64,000 nucleotides of DNA from Bifidobacterium breve (GCA_945883755.1 CAMCXX010000001.1:62001-126000), one strand, 5' to 3'; positions 16,291 through 27,206 are shown, counted from the first letter of the stretch. The notes: generated by a model not told the origin, from the sequence alone. Numbers and translations are program-made.

Positions 16291-19251
16291 ATGAGTAATA
16301 CAGGTTCAGGCGGTAATAGCCCATTTGGAAATAATCCCTTCGGAAGTAATTTTGGCGGTGGTTTCGGAAGTAATTTTGGTGGAGGTGGTGCAAATCCATT
16401 TGCCAATTTTGGCCGCAGAAATCCAGGTGAACCACGAAAGGTAAGCCCGCTTGCGATAACTCTTGGTGTTTTGTTTATTCTTGCATTAGGTCTACTTTCA
16501 TTAAGCGGTTTTTATGCAGATCTACTTTGGTTTAGATCTGTTGATTTTGTATCTGTCTGGCAAACAACTCTCTTCACCAAGGCGTATCTATTTATTGGCT
16601 TTGGATTTTTAACCGCATTAATCGTCACTGCAAATATTTACATCGCTTTTCGTAAACGCCCGATTTATGTCCCATTAAATGTTGAAGCGGATAATCTAGA
16701 GAGATACCGCGCTCAACTTGAGCCAATACGTAAACTTGTAATTGTCGGAGTTTTCGCATCACTGTTTTACTTTGCTGGCAGCGCTGGCTCCAGACTTTGG
16801 CAAGAGTGGTTGCTATTTAGAAATGCGACACCATTTGGTGTAACCGATCCACAATTTAATAAGGATGTCTCATTTTTTGCCTTTGAATTACCAATGTGGC
16901 AATCATTAATTGGCTGGGCGATCTCCACAATAATCCTGACAATTTTGGCAGCTGCAGGTGTGCATTATCTTTACGGCGGAATTAGGCCACAAGTAAAGGA
17001 GGAGCGCACAACAGTTGCCGCTCGTGTGCAGTTATCGGTTCTTCTAGGATTTTTAGTTCTACTAAAGGCGGTTGCATACTGGTATGACCGCTTTGCTTTA
17101 ACTTTACAAGAGGGCAGATTAATTACCGGACTTACCTACTCCGATGTAAATGCGCTGTTGCCAGCCAAATCAATTCTCTCTGCGATCGCAGTTGTCTGTG
17201 CACTTCTCTTCTTTGCCAACATAATTCGCAAATCCTGGCTACTTCCAACAGCTGGTGTGGCCCTAATGGTGATTGCATCGGTTTTAATCGCTGGTATTTA
17301 CCCAGCAGCAATTCAACAATTTCAGGTAAAGCCAAGTGAGTCCTCAAAAGAGGCGCCGTATATTCAAAAAAATATTGATGCTACTCGTACCGCATTTGGT
17401 TTAGATAAGGTAGAGATGGTTGATTACCGTGCAACGGTTGCCACCTCTGCCGGACAGCTTGCCGATGATGCGGCGACAATTGCAAATATTAGATTGATGG
17501 ATCCAAATATTTTATCTGCAACATTTCGTCAACTGCAGCAGATCAAGCCTTACTACTCCTTTGCCGATACTTTAGATGTTGATCGATACACAATTAATGG
17601 TCAAGAGCGAGATGTTGTAGTTGCCGTTCGCGAGTTAAATATCGAAGGAAATCCATCTCGTAACTGGATTAATGATCACTTGGTGTACACCCATGGCTTC
17701 GGCATGGTGGCAGCTTTTGGTAATGCACGTGATGCTGATGGAAAGCCAAGTTTTGTGATTGGCGATATTCCGCCGACAGATGGCTTAGGTGAGTTTGAAC
17801 CCCGAATTTACTTTGGTGAGAATGTACCGAATTACTCAATCGTTGGTGCAGCTGCAGGTGGTGCACCAGCTGAGCTTGATTATCCAGATGATGCATCCGC
17901 TAATGGACAGCGAAATTACACATACACCGGTGATGGCGGCGTTCCAATGGGCTCATTATTTACTAGATTGTTATTTGCAATTAAGTACCAAGAGCAAAGA
18001 ATTGTTTTATCTAATTTAGTTAATTCAAATTCAAAGATTTTATTTGAGCGCAATCCAAGAGATCGAATCGCAAAGGTTGCGCCATGGTTGACCCTTGATG
18101 GCGATCCATATCCTGCTGTAGTAGATGGCAAGATTCTTTGGATTATTGATGGATATACAACCTCAAATGGTTATCCAAACTCTCGCAAAATTAACTTAGC
18201 AAATACTGCTGATGCTTTAACATCACGAGCAACCGCTGTTGCCTCATTAGATAATAGAAGTATCAATTACATCCGTAACTCAGTAAAGGCAACTGTTGAT
18301 GCTTATGATGGAACTATCTCTTTGTATCAGTGGGATGAGAAGGATCCAGTTCTAGCAACTTGGAGCAAAGCCTTCCCTGGAACAGTTAAGCCAAAGAGTG
18401 AGATTTCAGCTCAATTACTCTCACATATTCGCTATCCAGAGGATATGTTCCGCGTACAACGGGATATTTTAAGCGCCTACCACGTAACTACCGCTGATGC
18501 TTTTTATGGTGGACAGGATTTCTGGCGAGTACCACGTGATCCATCAACCTTTGGTGCAAATGCTGGCAATCAACCGCCAGTTTATTTAACAATGCAGATA
18601 CCTGGCCAAGATAAGCCAACCTTCTCACTATCTACTCCATTTGTTCCTCGCGGTGGCCGAGAAAACTTATCTGCGCTAGCAATTGTTAATTCAAACAATG
18701 GTCCAGATTATGGAAAGATCACAGTTCTTCAGCTGCCAAGATCGGCAAATGTCGCCGGACCATCACAGATTGCTTCAAATTTTGAGGCAAAGCCTGAGGT
18801 TGCAACAACGCTCTCACTACTTCGCCAAGGTGGCTCAGATGTAGTTCTGGCCAACCTACTAACGCTGCCAGTTGGTAATGGTTTGCTTTATGTACAGCCA
18901 GTCTATGTTCGTGCAACCTCAAACGCAGTTGCATATCCATTGCTTCAAAAAGTTTTAGTCGCATTTGGTGATCAAATTGGATTTGATGACACCTTAAAGG
19001 GTGCACTAGATCAAGTTTTTGGTGGCAACTCTGGCACAACTGTTGGAGATAATCTGCCAACACCTGGTGGTACCGATGGAACTGGTACTACGGGTTCAAG
19101 CCAAGAGGTTAGATCTGCGATCGCCTCATTGCAATCAGCATATAAAGATTTCATTGATGCGCAAAAGCGATTAGATGGTGCGGCAACTGATAGAGCGCGT
19201 GCTCGATTAGAGGCGGCAATAGCTGCACTTATATCTGCGCAAAATCGCTAA
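16291..19251 (+). CDS. UPF0182 family membrane protein
   Basis: Multi-TM N-terminus; QQFQVKPSE...EAPYIQKNIDATRTAFGLDKV; THGFGMVAAFGN; YGLxRP-type long extracytoplasmic region. Confidence 0.93.
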   Translation: MSNTGSGGNSPFGNNPFGSNFGGGFGSNFGGGGANPFANFGRRNPGEPRKVSPLAITLGVLFILALGLLSLSGFYADLLWFRSVDFVSVWQTTLFTKAYLFIGFGFLTALIVTANIYIAFRKRPIYVPLNVEADNLERYRAQLEPIRKLVIVGVFASLFYFAGSAGSRLWQEWLLFRNATPFGVTDPQFNKDVSFFAFELPMWQSLIGWAISTIILTILAAAGVHYLYGGIRPQVKEERTTVAARVQLSVLLGFLVLLKAVAYWYDRFALTLQEGRLITGLTYSDVNALLPAKSILSAIAVVCALLFFANIIRKSWLLPTAGVALMVIASVLIAGIYPAAIQQFQVKPSESSKEAPYIQKNIDATRTAFGLDKVEMVDYRATVATSAGQLADDAATIANIRLMDPNILSATFRQLQQIKPYYSFADTLDVDRYTINGQERDVVVAVRELNIEGNPSRNWINDHLVYTHGFGMVAAFGNARDADGKPSFVIGDIPPTDGLGEFEPRIYFGENVPNYSIVGAAAGGAPAELDYPDDASANGQRNYTYTGDGGVPMGSLFTRLLFAIKYQEQRIVLSNLVNSNSKILFERNPRDRIAKVAPWLTLDGDPYPAVVDGKILWIIDGYTTSNGYPNSRKINLANTADALTSRATAVASLDNRSINYIRNSVKATVDAYDGTISLYQWDEKDPVLATWSKAFPGTVKPKSEISAQLLSHIRYPEDMFRVQRDILSAYHVTTADAFYGGQDFWRVPRDPSTFGANAGNQPPVYLTMQIPGQDKPTFSLSTPFVPRGGRENLSALAIVNSNNGPDYGKITVLQLPRSANVAGPSQIASNFEAKPEVATTLSLLRQGGSDVVLANLLTLPVGNGLLYVQPVYVRATSNAVAYPLLQKVLVAFGDQIGFDDTLKGALDQVFGGNSGTTVGDNLPTPGGTDGTGTTGSSQEVRSAIASLQSAYKDFIDAQKRLDGAATDRARARLEAAIAALISAQNR

Positions 19252-19356
19252 TCTTTTAATTTAACCGCTTAAATGGTTAAATAATAAAAAGGGTTAAGCA
19301 CAATCTTTACTGCAATTTTGCTTTACCAGTTAATTGCTTTAAGATTCGGAATCCGA

Positions 19357-19433
19357 CGCGGGGTGGAGCAGCTCGGTAGCTCGCTGGGCTCATAACCCAG
19401 AGGTCATAGGTTCAAATCCTGTCCCCGCTACCA
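19357..19433 (+). tRNA. Initiator tRNA-Met (CAU)
   Basis: CGCGGGGTGGAGCAGCTCGGTAGCTCGCTGGGCTCATAACCCAGAGGTCATAGGTTCAAATCCTGTCCCCGCTACCA; C1/T72-type unpaired end, GGG/CCC anticodon stem, CCA encoded. Confidence 0.97.
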
Positions 19434-19437
19434 TTAC

Positions 19438-21813
19438 TTAAATTCTTAAGCTATTCATCACCACAAATAATGAGGATAGTGACATAGCTCCAGCGGCATA
19501 CATTGGGGATAGATTTCCAGATGCTGCGATTGGAATACAAATAACATTGTAAGCAAAGGCCCAAGCTAGATTTGATTTAATAATCTTTACGGTTTTTCCT
19601 GCAACATTTAAAGCATCAATGGCGGTGCCTAATGAGGCTCTAATCAAAGTGATATCAGCAGCAGCGATTGCGGTATCTGTGCCAGTTCCCATCGCCATAC
19701 TTAAATCAGCTTCTGCGATAGCAGCTGCATCATTTATGCCATCACCAATCATTAAAACTCTTTTTTTACCTTTGCTATCCGCATCATTGGTTCCATGAAG
19801 TGATTTAATAAAATCAATTTTTTGCTCTGGCGATGCGGTGGCAAAGATATTATCAATTGGAATTCCAGCCGCCCCGCCCATAGCGATCGCAGCTGTTGCA
19901 GAATCACCAGTGACTAGCCAGGTGTTAATTCCCTTACTTTGTAACTTGGCAATTGATGCTGCAGCATCTGATTTAAGGGTGTCGCCAACCTCAAATACAC
20001 CGTAGGCAACTCCATCGATCGCAACAACTGCAACTGAATTGCCTCGAGTTTGCGCCGCCTCAATCGCCTCTTTGAGTTTTGGATGAAACTCAGCTGAGCT
20101 TTTTGCAATTGAAATTGGCGAACCAAGTAATAATGTTTTGCCGGCTGAGGTACGAGCTGCAACTCCTTGGCCGCTTCGATGTTCAAACTCAGTTAAGTGT
20201 TCACCAACAAATCCTTGCGCCGTTAACTGCTCCGAGATCGCATTTGAAATTGGGTGGGAATCAAGCAGTTCGATACTTAAGGTTAATCTTAAAATTTCAG
20301 CGGTTGAAACCTCCGAATTTGATTTATTAAGCGGTGATTCAATTACTAACATCTGATGTAACTTCATCTTGCCAGTTGTGATGGTTCCGGTTTTATCAAA
20401 GACAACATCACTTATTGATTTAGCTTTTTCGATAGCCTTAGGAGAGCGGATGATGAAACCTAATTTGGCACCTTTACCTGCCGCCACCATCAGTGCAATT
20501 GGGGTAGCTAAACCTAATGCGCATGGGCAAGCGATAATTAAAACTGCGATAGCAGTGGCAATTGATTTAGATACTTCAGAACCAGATAAGTACCAGCTTA
20601 AAAATGTGGCGATCGAGAGCAAGAGAACCACTGGTACAAAAATAGAGCTAACTTGATCAGCTAATCGCTGAGCAGGTGCCTTTTCACTCTGTGCACTCAT
20701 CACCATTCGGGTAATTCTGGCTAGCTCGGTATCGGCACCAATTCGGGTGGCTCTGACTACTAATGAGCCATTGTTGTTAATTGAGCCAGCAAAGACTAAA
20801 TCTGCAATGGTGATATCTAGCGGAGTTGATTCACCAGTTAAAAATGAGTTATTAATTGTGCTTGCACCAGAGATAACAACACCATCGGTAGCTATTTTTT
20901 CACCTGGCTTGACGGTAAAAATATCGCCAACCTCAATCTCTGAGATATCAATTATTAAATTTTTTGAATCTCGAATTACTTCAACACTTCCGGCAGATAA
21001 CTCAAATAAAGCAGCTAAGGCAGATCCAGCTTTACGTTTTGCGCGATGCTCGAGATACCTACCAAGCATGACAAAGAAGATAACGGTGGCGGAAACCTCT
21101 GCGTAATTTTGTAACCCTGCCATTTGCATACCGGCGCCACCATCTGCATCAGCCATATTTGAAGGGGTAAAAGTTGCAGTTGCATAGATGCTCCAGATCA
21201 GAGCGGTAAGAGATCCAATTGAAACCAAGGTATCCATTGTTGGCCGGGTGAGATTTTTAATGGCAGCGCGATGAATTGGCCAAGCCAGGATAAGTACCAC
21301 TGGAAGTGAGAGCACAATTGCTAGCCAGGCCGAGGCGGGTGCGGTTGGATATAAAATCTCAAAGTTAAACCCTTGATTAGATATCACTTCATTTGATTGT
21401 TCAACTACCGATTCAAAGCTTTGATCAATAGTGGATTTAAATGAGGATGAGATTGATTCAAAAACCATTAGTAACAAAATTGGGATAGTAAAGAGTGCGG
21501 TAATTAGAACTCGAAACCCAAGCTTTCTTGATCTTTCAAATGATTCTCGTTCGCCCTTAAATGCCTTAGCGGAGTATCCGCTCGCTTTAACTGCAGCGAT
21601 TAATTCAGATTCATCCATCTTTACTGGCGCAAGTATGTGCGCACTCTCCATTGCCAAGTTAACGGTGGCACGAACTCCAGGTAACTTATTTAGGGATTTT
21701 TCAATTGAATTAACACAGGAGGAGCAACTCATTCCAGTTATTGATAAATCAACCTGCTTGGTTTGATTTTCTAAATCCTGAGGCAGAAACTGGGATATTT
21801 GTGGTGTACTCAT
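19438..21813 (-). CDS. Heavy-metal (copper) translocating P-type ATPase
   Basis: N-terminal GMSCSSCV metal-binding domain, CPCALGLATP, DKTGTIT, SHPI, GDGINDAAA. Confidence 0.94.
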   Translation of the reverse strand: MSTPQISQFLPQDLENQTKQVDLSITGMSCSSCVNSIEKSLNKLPGVRATVNLAMESAHILAPVKMDESELIAAVKASGYSAKAFKGERESFERSRKLGFRVLITALFTIPILLLMVFESISSSFKSTIDQSFESVVEQSNEVISNQGFNFEILYPTAPASAWLAIVLSLPVVLILAWPIHRAAIKNLTRPTMDTLVSIGSLTALIWSIYATATFTPSNMADADGGAGMQMAGLQNYAEVSATVIFFVMLGRYLEHRAKRKAGSALAALFELSAGSVEVIRDSKNLIIDISEIEVGDIFTVKPGEKIATDGVVISGASTINNSFLTGESTPLDITIADLVFAGSINNNGSLVVRATRIGADTELARITRMVMSAQSEKAPAQRLADQVSSIFVPVVLLLSIATFLSWYLSGSEVSKSIATAIAVLIIACPCALGLATPIALMVAAGKGAKLGFIIRSPKAIEKAKSISDVVFDKTGTITTGKMKLHQMLVIESPLNKSNSEVSTAEILRLTLSIELLDSHPISNAISEQLTAQGFVGEHLTEFEHRSGQGVAARTSAGKTLLLGSPISIAKSSAEFHPKLKEAIEAAQTRGNSVAVVAIDGVAYGVFEVGDTLKSDAAASIAKLQSKGINTWLVTGDSATAAIAMGGAAGIPIDNIFATASPEQKIDFIKSLHGTNDADSKGKKRVLMIGDGINDAAAIAEADLSMAMGTGTDTAIAAADITLIRASLGTAIDALNVAGKTVKIIKSNLAWAFAYNVICIPIAASGNLSPMYAAGAMSLSSLFVVMNSLRI

Positions 21814-21853
21814 GATGAGTAAAGATTACTGCAAAGCTCTGAAATTGCTCAGT

Positions 21854-22870
21854 TCAATTGGTAGATTTATTTGTTGAAAGTACTCTGCGCAAGCTAGCCA
21901 ATCTAGCGAGGTTTTGTGGAGTTAAATCTGGCCAATTATTTAAAGCACAACTCTCTTCATTGTGAGAACAGTTTTTTGGGCAGTGTTTAATGGCTTCAGT
22001 GAACTCGGGGTAGGCAGAGATAACTCTGGTTGGCTCAACATGTGCGATGCCAAATGATCTAACTCCAGGTGTATCAATAATCCAAGTTGAAGAGTTATTA
22101 GCAATACTAGGAAGCTTCAAGGCGATCGCACTAGATGAAGTGTGACGGCCTCGACCAGTTACATCATTTACATCACCAGTTGCTCGACGCTCATCACCTA
22201 GTAATTTATTAACCAGGGTGGATTTACCAACACCAGAGTGTCCTAGCAAAACAGTGACCTTCGCTTGCAGTTGATCACTTAAATCGGAGAGATCGCTAGC
22301 TTTATCAATTTTAAAGATTGTAATATCAAGCTCTTTATAGGTATTTAAGAAATTTGTACCATCAGCTAGATCCTGTTTAGTCATAATGATGATGGGCTTT
22401 ATTCCTTGATCAAATGCAACCACTAGTGCGCGATCAATAAATCCTTCACGTGGCTCAGGATTAGCAGCCGCTACAACTATCCCCATTTGATCAACATTTG
22501 CCACAATTACTCGTTCATCATTTACATGATCATCAATTGTTCGAGTTAAGGAGTTTTTTCTCGGCAAAACTGTAACTACTCGAGCAAGGGAGCCCTCCTT
22601 GCCACTTAAATCACCAACCACTGAAACTAAATCACCAACTACAACTGATTTCTTACCAAGCTCTCGTGCCTTCATGGCAATTACTTCAGTAGCTGCGCCA
22701 CCAACTAGTAGGCACTTAACACGTCCGCGATCTACCTCAATAATCTTTGCACTCTGCGCCTCTGAGTAATCGGGGCGATCCTTAGTACGCGCTCTGGCCT
22801 TATTGCTGGCACCAAACTGTCTTGATTGATTTACGCGGACATCATCCTCATCCCGATAACGCTTACTCAT
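21854..22870 (-). CDS. rsgA: Ribosome small-subunit-dependent GTPase RsgA
   Basis: Circularly permuted GTPase: TKQDL, GHSGVGKSTLVNKLLG, DTPGVRSFG; C-terminal CPKNCSHNEESC zinc motif. Confidence 0.94.
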   Translation of the reverse strand: MSKRYRDEDDVRVNQSRQFGASNKARARTKDRPDYSEAQSAKIIEVDRGRVKCLLVGGAATEVIAMKARELGKKSVVVGDLVSVVGDLSGKEGSLARVVTVLPRKNSLTRTIDDHVNDERVIVANVDQMGIVVAAANPEPREGFIDRALVVAFDQGIKPIIIMTKQDLADGTNFLNTYKELDITIFKIDKASDLSDLSDQLQAKVTVLLGHSGVGKSTLVNKLLGDERRATGDVNDVTGRGRHTSSSAIALKLPSIANNSSTWIIDTPGVRSFGIAHVEPTRVISAYPEFTEAIKHCPKNCSHNEESCALNNWPDLTPQNLARLASLRRVLSTNKSTN

Positions 22871-22895
22871 GAATTTGATTCATCGAATCGACTCA

Positions 22896-24263
22896 TTAAT
22901 TAGCGCTACCGGCTGAGCCCAACATCTGGCTCCATAACTCTGGGAAATTAGGAAGAGTTTTCTTACTTGTTTCAATATTTTCTACAATTACTCCTGGCAC
23001 AGCCAGCCCAATAATTGCACCAGCAGTTGCCATCCGGTGATCCTCATAAGTTTTAAATAGGTATGGTGCTGCAGATGAATCCACTGATAATGGTTTTGGC
23101 TTTATTACTAAATCTGTAGCACTCTCAATTACTTCTCCACCCAACCGATTAATCTCAGTGGCAAGTGCTGATAAGCGATCAGTCTCATGCAGACGAAGGT
23201 GTCCGATATTTCGCAAGGTTGATGGTGTGCTAGCAAGGGCTGCAACCGCTGCAATTGATGGGGTTAACTCGCCAACATCATGTAGATCAATATCTATGCC
23301 AGATATTAAATTAAGTGGTGAGTTGGATGAATTACTACCGGATGAGATTGATAAACCCACCTGCGTAAATTTAATATCTGCACCCATCCTGGTAAAGATC
23401 TCTCTTAATTGATCACCAGGTTGCGTACTCTGCTTTGGCCAATCTCTAATTACAACTGTGCCACCACAAACCATCGCCGCTGCCATAAATGGCGCTGCAT
23501 TTGAAAGATCTGGCTCGACAATTAAATCCTGGCCAGTTAACTTTCCAGGCAGAACCCGCCATGAACCCTTAGATTTACCAGTTGAATCTGAGTTAACTTC
23601 AACAGTTGCACCAAATAAACGCAACATCGATATCGTCATATTAATATGAGGTTGTGATGGAAGTGAGTCGCCAATATTTTTAATAGTGATACCAAGTTCG
23701 GTTGCTGGTGCCATTAGTAGTAATGCTGAAACAAATTGACTAGATGTTGATGCATCAATTTCAACAACCCCACCCTTAACTTTCCCAGCACCATTTATCG
23801 TCAAAGGTAATCGGTGCTTATTTCCATGCTCAATGCTTACGCCCAACTTTTCTAGTGCGGCAATTACGGGAGCTAGTGGTCGTTCATGTGATCTGGCATC
23901 GCCATCAAAGTGAATTAAACCAGTTGCAAATGCGGCAATTGGTGGCAGAAAGCGCATGACAGTTCCAGCATTACCAACATCAATTTGCGCTGGCCCCATT
24001 AATTTTTTAGGTGTTACTACATAATCAAAGCCATCCTCACTTTTGACCTCATCAATCTGGCAACCAAGTGAACGTAAAGCTTTAACCATTAAATCGGTAT
24101 CACGTGATGAAAGTGGCCGGCGAATAGTTGAGGGAGTTTGGGAGATCGCAGCAAGTATTAATGCACGATTGGTAACAGATTTTGAACCAGGAATTGTAAT
24201 GACTGCGTTTATGCCACGAGAAGGATCTCTCTTCTCAATAAAGGGCGCTGGCCAATTTGTCAT
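22896..24263 (-). CDS. aroA: 3-phosphoshikimate 1-carboxyvinyltransferase (EPSP synthase)
   Basis: PGSKSVTNRALILAA, GNAGTVMRFLPP, DGDARSHERPLAP, LRLHETDRL, YEDHRMATAG. Confidence 0.96.
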   Translation of the reverse strand: MTNWPAPFIEKRDPSRGINAVITIPGSKSVTNRALILAAISQTPSTIRRPLSSRDTDLMVKALRSLGCQIDEVKSEDGFDYVVTPKKLMGPAQIDVGNAGTVMRFLPPIAAFATGLIHFDGDARSHERPLAPVIAALEKLGVSIEHGNKHRLPLTINGAGKVKGGVVEIDASTSSQFVSALLLMAPATELGITIKNIGDSLPSQPHINMTISMLRLFGATVEVNSDSTGKSKGSWRVLPGKLTGQDLIVEPDLSNAAPFMAAAMVCGGTVVIRDWPKQSTQPGDQLREIFTRMGADIKFTQVGLSISSGSNSSNSPLNLISGIDIDLHDVGELTPSIAAVAALASTPSTLRNIGHLRLHETDRLSALATEINRLGGEVIESATDLVIKPKPLSVDSSAAPYLFKTYEDHRMATAGAIIGLAVPGVIVENIETSKKTLPNFPELWSQMLGSAGSAN

Positions 24264-24318
24264 TGCGCTGATTCTACCCGTAATCCATTGTGGGGTGAGA
24301 TTGAGTAATCTTCTGCTT

Positions 24319-25044
24319 ATGTGCGGACGTTATGCGATTTCTAAGCGACCCGAGGAGTTGATTGAGGAGTTTGAGATCACCGCCGGTCATGTCGGAAAAG
24401 CGCTACCAGCAGATTGGAATATATCGCCAACCAAGGAGATATATGTAATTAGAAATAACTTTGATGCAAAACGTGAATTAGTAAATCTCTCGTGGGGCTT
24501 AATTGCACCGTGGAGTAAATCACTTAAAGCGGCGATCAAATCCCAAAGCTCTGCGATAAATGCTCGAACTGAAAGCGTTGATGTTAAACCAACCTTTAAA
24601 AATGCTTTTAAGTATCATCGCTGTTTGATACCAGCTACTGGATATTATGAATGGGCGACAGAGCTTGGACAATTTCCTAGCAAACAACCTTTTTATATTC
24701 ACAGCAAAAGTGAAAAAACATTAGCCTTTGCCGGAATCTACTCATCATGGCAGGATGAAAGTGGAGTTGTTAGGCAGAGTGCTGCATTAATTACTAGGCC
24801 TGCAGTAGATTTTCTAGAAAAAATCCATCATCGGATGCCAACCTTTTTGCCAAATGATCGGTGGGATCTTTGGCTTGATGGCAAGAGAAATGATGTGGCT
24901 GAGTTAAAGGCCCTTCTTGATTTTCCAGATGAAGCAAAGGGTTTGATCGCTGATCCAGTATCAACCATGGTTAATGCCACTAGAAATAATGGCCCTGAGT
25001 TAATTGCACCAATTGAGATAGGTGAGCCCCAAACCCTTTTTTAA
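24319..25044 (+). CDS. SOS response-associated peptidase (SRAP/YedK/HMCES family)
   Basis: MCGRYAISKRPEELIEEF with catalytic Cys2, NARTES, CLIPATGYYEW, HHRMP. Confidence 0.95.
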   Translation: MCGRYAISKRPEELIEEFEITAGHVGKALPADWNISPTKEIYVIRNNFDAKRELVNLSWGLIAPWSKSLKAAIKSQSSAINARTESVDVKPTFKNAFKYHRCLIPATGYYEWATELGQFPSKQPFYIHSKSEKTLAFAGIYSSWQDESGVVRQSAALITRPAVDFLEKIHHRMPTFLPNDRWDLWLDGKRNDVAELKALLDFPDEAKGLIADPVSTMVNATRNNGPELIAPIEIGEPQTLF

Positions 25045-25071
25045 CTGTGAATTTGAAGTTTTTAGATCATC

Positions 25072-25098
25072 GGGAATAGATCTGGCTCACATTTTGTT
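25072..25098 (+). promoter_or_regulatory. Candidate SigR-type (thiol-oxidative stress) promoter GGGAAT-N18-GTT
   Basis: GGGAAT agatctggctcacatttt GTT; spacer counted as 18 nt; lies 9 nt upstream of the first ATG of the sigR-like ORF. Confidence 0.6.
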
Positions 25099-25107
25099 TA
25101 GAGTTTT

Positions 25108-25956
25108 ATGCCACAAATTTTGCATCCAACTGGGCAGGTTCAGGCTGGTACCAAGGTAGGCATCACTCTTACTGAGAGTTCGCAGATACAAAAGAGCAAC
25201 TTTAATAAAAGCTTTGAAATTACCTCATCCCCAATCGGAGTAGCCTTTGCCCAAATGCGAGATACAAAAAGTAATAGCAGCAATCAAGGTGGCGGTAATC
25301 AGAGTGCCAATAATTCAACTGAGATTGATCTAACTGTTATGGATGCAAATTTACCGGCGGTAATTGATCGGCAAAAAGAGAGTCAAGTTGAGCGAACTGC
25401 CAGATTTGAAAAGGATGCATTAATTTTTGCATCAGCCCTTTATGGCGCAGCTCTTAGGTACACAAAAAATCCACAGGATGCGCAAGATCTTGTACAAGAT
25501 ACATACGCTAAAGCATTTACTAGCTTTCATCAGTTTGAACCAGGGACAAATCTAAAAGCTTGGTTATATCGAATTCTCACCACAACATTTATAAATAATT
25601 ATCGCAAGGATCAGCGCCGCCCACTATTAAGTGGCGGTGAGTTAGAGGATTGGCAGATTGCAGATGCTGCATCACATACAAGTGATCTTGGTAAATCTGC
25701 AGAGGATGAGGTCTTAGAAAATATTGCAGACCGTGATGTCAAAGATGCACTTGCTGCTATGCCGGAAGATTTTCGAATGGCGGTCTATCTCTCAGATGTT
25801 GAGGGATTCTCCTATAAAGAGATTGCTGAGATCATGAGTGTTCCTACCGGAACAGTTATGTCACGTCTGCACCGAGGCCGTAAATTATTAAGAGAATCCT
25901 TAGCTGCTTACGCCAAGGAGCGGGGCTTCACAGTTAAGGGTGGTGATCAAAAATGA
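25108..25956 (+). CDS. sigR: ECF RNA polymerase sigma factor, SigR/SigH-like (alternative in-frame ATGs at 25255 and 25339)
   Basis: Region 2 [44 protein letters not shown]; region 4 [32 protein letters not shown]; followed by an rsrA-like gene. Confidence 0.92.
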   Translation: MPQILHPTGQVQAGTKVGITLTESSQIQKSNFNKSFEITSSPIGVAFAQMRDTKSNSSNQGGGNQSANNSTEIDLTVMDANLPAVIDRQKESQVERTARFEKDALIFASALYGAALRYTKNPQDAQDLVQDTYAKAFTSFHQFEPGTNLKAWLYRILTTTFINNYRKDQRRPLLSGGELEDWQIADAASHTSDLGKSAEDEVLENIADRDVKDALAAMPEDFRMAVYLSDVEGFSYKEIAEIMSVPTGTVMSRLHRGRKLLRESLAAYAKERGFTVKGGDQK

Positions 25957-26336
25957 GTTGCGGAAACCACCATGATGTTCCTTGTATTGAGATTCGGCCA
26001 TTAATTGTTTTGTTTATTGATCAAGAGATCTCAGATGCTCATCAATTAGATATTGTTGAAATACATTTTGGCGAATGCCCACCTTGTAAAAATCAGATGG
26101 AGCAGGAGAGTCAATCTCTTCTACTAATGCGCAATCTGCTATCTCGCTGTTGCAATGAACCAGCCCCAGCCTCGTTACATGAGCGATTAATCGAGCAGAC
26201 CCAACAACTACATCAAGAGATGGCTATGCGCACAGAAACCACATATACCGAGAGCACTTACACAGAGATAACAGTGGATGGCCAAACTCAGATTGAAATT
26301 ACTAGCAAAATCCGTAGAGAGTTTCCACGCGAATAA
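25953..26336 (+). CDS. rsrA: Zinc-associated anti-sigma factor, RsrA-like (mycothiol system)
   Basis: [11 protein letters not shown] (HxxxCxxC) motif; translationally coupled to sigR. Confidence 0.85.
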   Translation: MSCGNHHDVPCIEIRPLIVLFIDQEISDAHQLDIVEIHFGECPPCKNQMEQESQSLLLMRNLLSRCCNEPAPASLHERLIEQTQQLHQEMAMRTETTYTESTYTEITVDGQTQIEITSKIRREFPRE

Positions 26337-26355
26337 TTAATTAATCACTAATCTT

Positions 26356-26787
26356 GTGATTATGAAGGCTGAGCAGGTAATCGGTACGGTGGGTATGTCC
26401 ACTATGACTATCCGACCAGGAGACACCTCTGTTGCGCAAGGTATTAATGATCTACCGGTAGCTTCAACCAATAATATTTTAAGTTTGATGGAGAGCGCCT
26501 GCAGCGCCTGCATAATTGAATTTCTAGATTTTGGCGAGACAACAATTACTGAAAACTCTACTTTAAATTTTTTTGGTGCAGTTGGTGTTGGCTCCGAGAT
26601 TCACGCTACCGCTCGCTGTTTGAGCTTTGATAGTAATTTATTAATTTTTGAGGTTGAAGTGCATCAACATGCACGTTTGATCGCTAATGGTCAGGTAACA
26701 AGAAAGTTTGTCGAACGTGTTTCATTTATGGCTCGCGCCGCCGCCGAAACGATGGTGGCGGAGCGACCACAAAGCTCTGTCTCTTAG
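26356..26787 (+). CDS. Hotdog-fold thioesterase family protein
   Basis: SLMESACSACIIEFLDFGETTI...GVGSEIHATARCL hotdog pattern. Confidence 0.75.
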   Translation: MIMKAEQVIGTVGMSTMTIRPGDTSVAQGINDLPVASTNNILSLMESACSACIIEFLDFGETTITENSTLNFFGAVGVGSEIHATARCLSFDSNLLIFEVEVHQHARLIANGQVTRKFVERVSFMARAAAETMVAERPQSSVS

Positions 26788-26795
26788 TTTTTAAA

Positions 26796-27206
26796 CTACT
26801 TCTTTGTCGCCCAAAATACTTCGGCGATCTCATCAATCTTGGTAATTAATTTATCAGCAACTGCAACATCATTAGTGCCCTTGCTGCCACCAGCTCCGGC
26901 TAACTTGGTTGCTTCATTAAATAAAGCATGTAGTTGCGGGTAGCTTTCAAAGTGATTTGGCTTGAAGTAATCAGTCCACAACACCCAAAGGTGGTGCTTA
27001 ACTAACTCAGATCTCTCCTCTTTGATTGCAACTGCACGAGATTTAAAATCTGGATCACTACTTGCGGCGTACTTCTCCATACACGCCTTTACTGATAATG
27101 CCTCAATCTTTGCTTGCGCTGGATCGTAAACTCCACAAGGAAGATCACAATGTGCAAATGCAATCTGCTTGGGTTCAAAGCTTGAAGTAATGAACTTCTT
27201 GATCAT
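26796..27206 (-). CDS. sodN: Nickel-containing superoxide dismutase
   Basis: Ni hook HCDLPCGVYDP after an 18-residue leader MIKKFITSSFEPKQIAFA. Confidence 0.96.
   Translation of the reverse strand: MIKKFITSSFEPKQIAFAHCDLPCGVYDPAQAKIEALSVKACMEKYAASSDPDFKSRAVAIKEERSELVKHHLWVLWTDYFKPNHFESYPQLHALFNEATKLAGAGGSKGTNDVAVADKLITKIDEIAEVFWATKK

Noticed and set aside
24043-24318. N-terminal extension of the SRAP ORF
   Set aside because: Overlaps aroA antisense; SRAP needs Cys at position 2, matching ATG 24319
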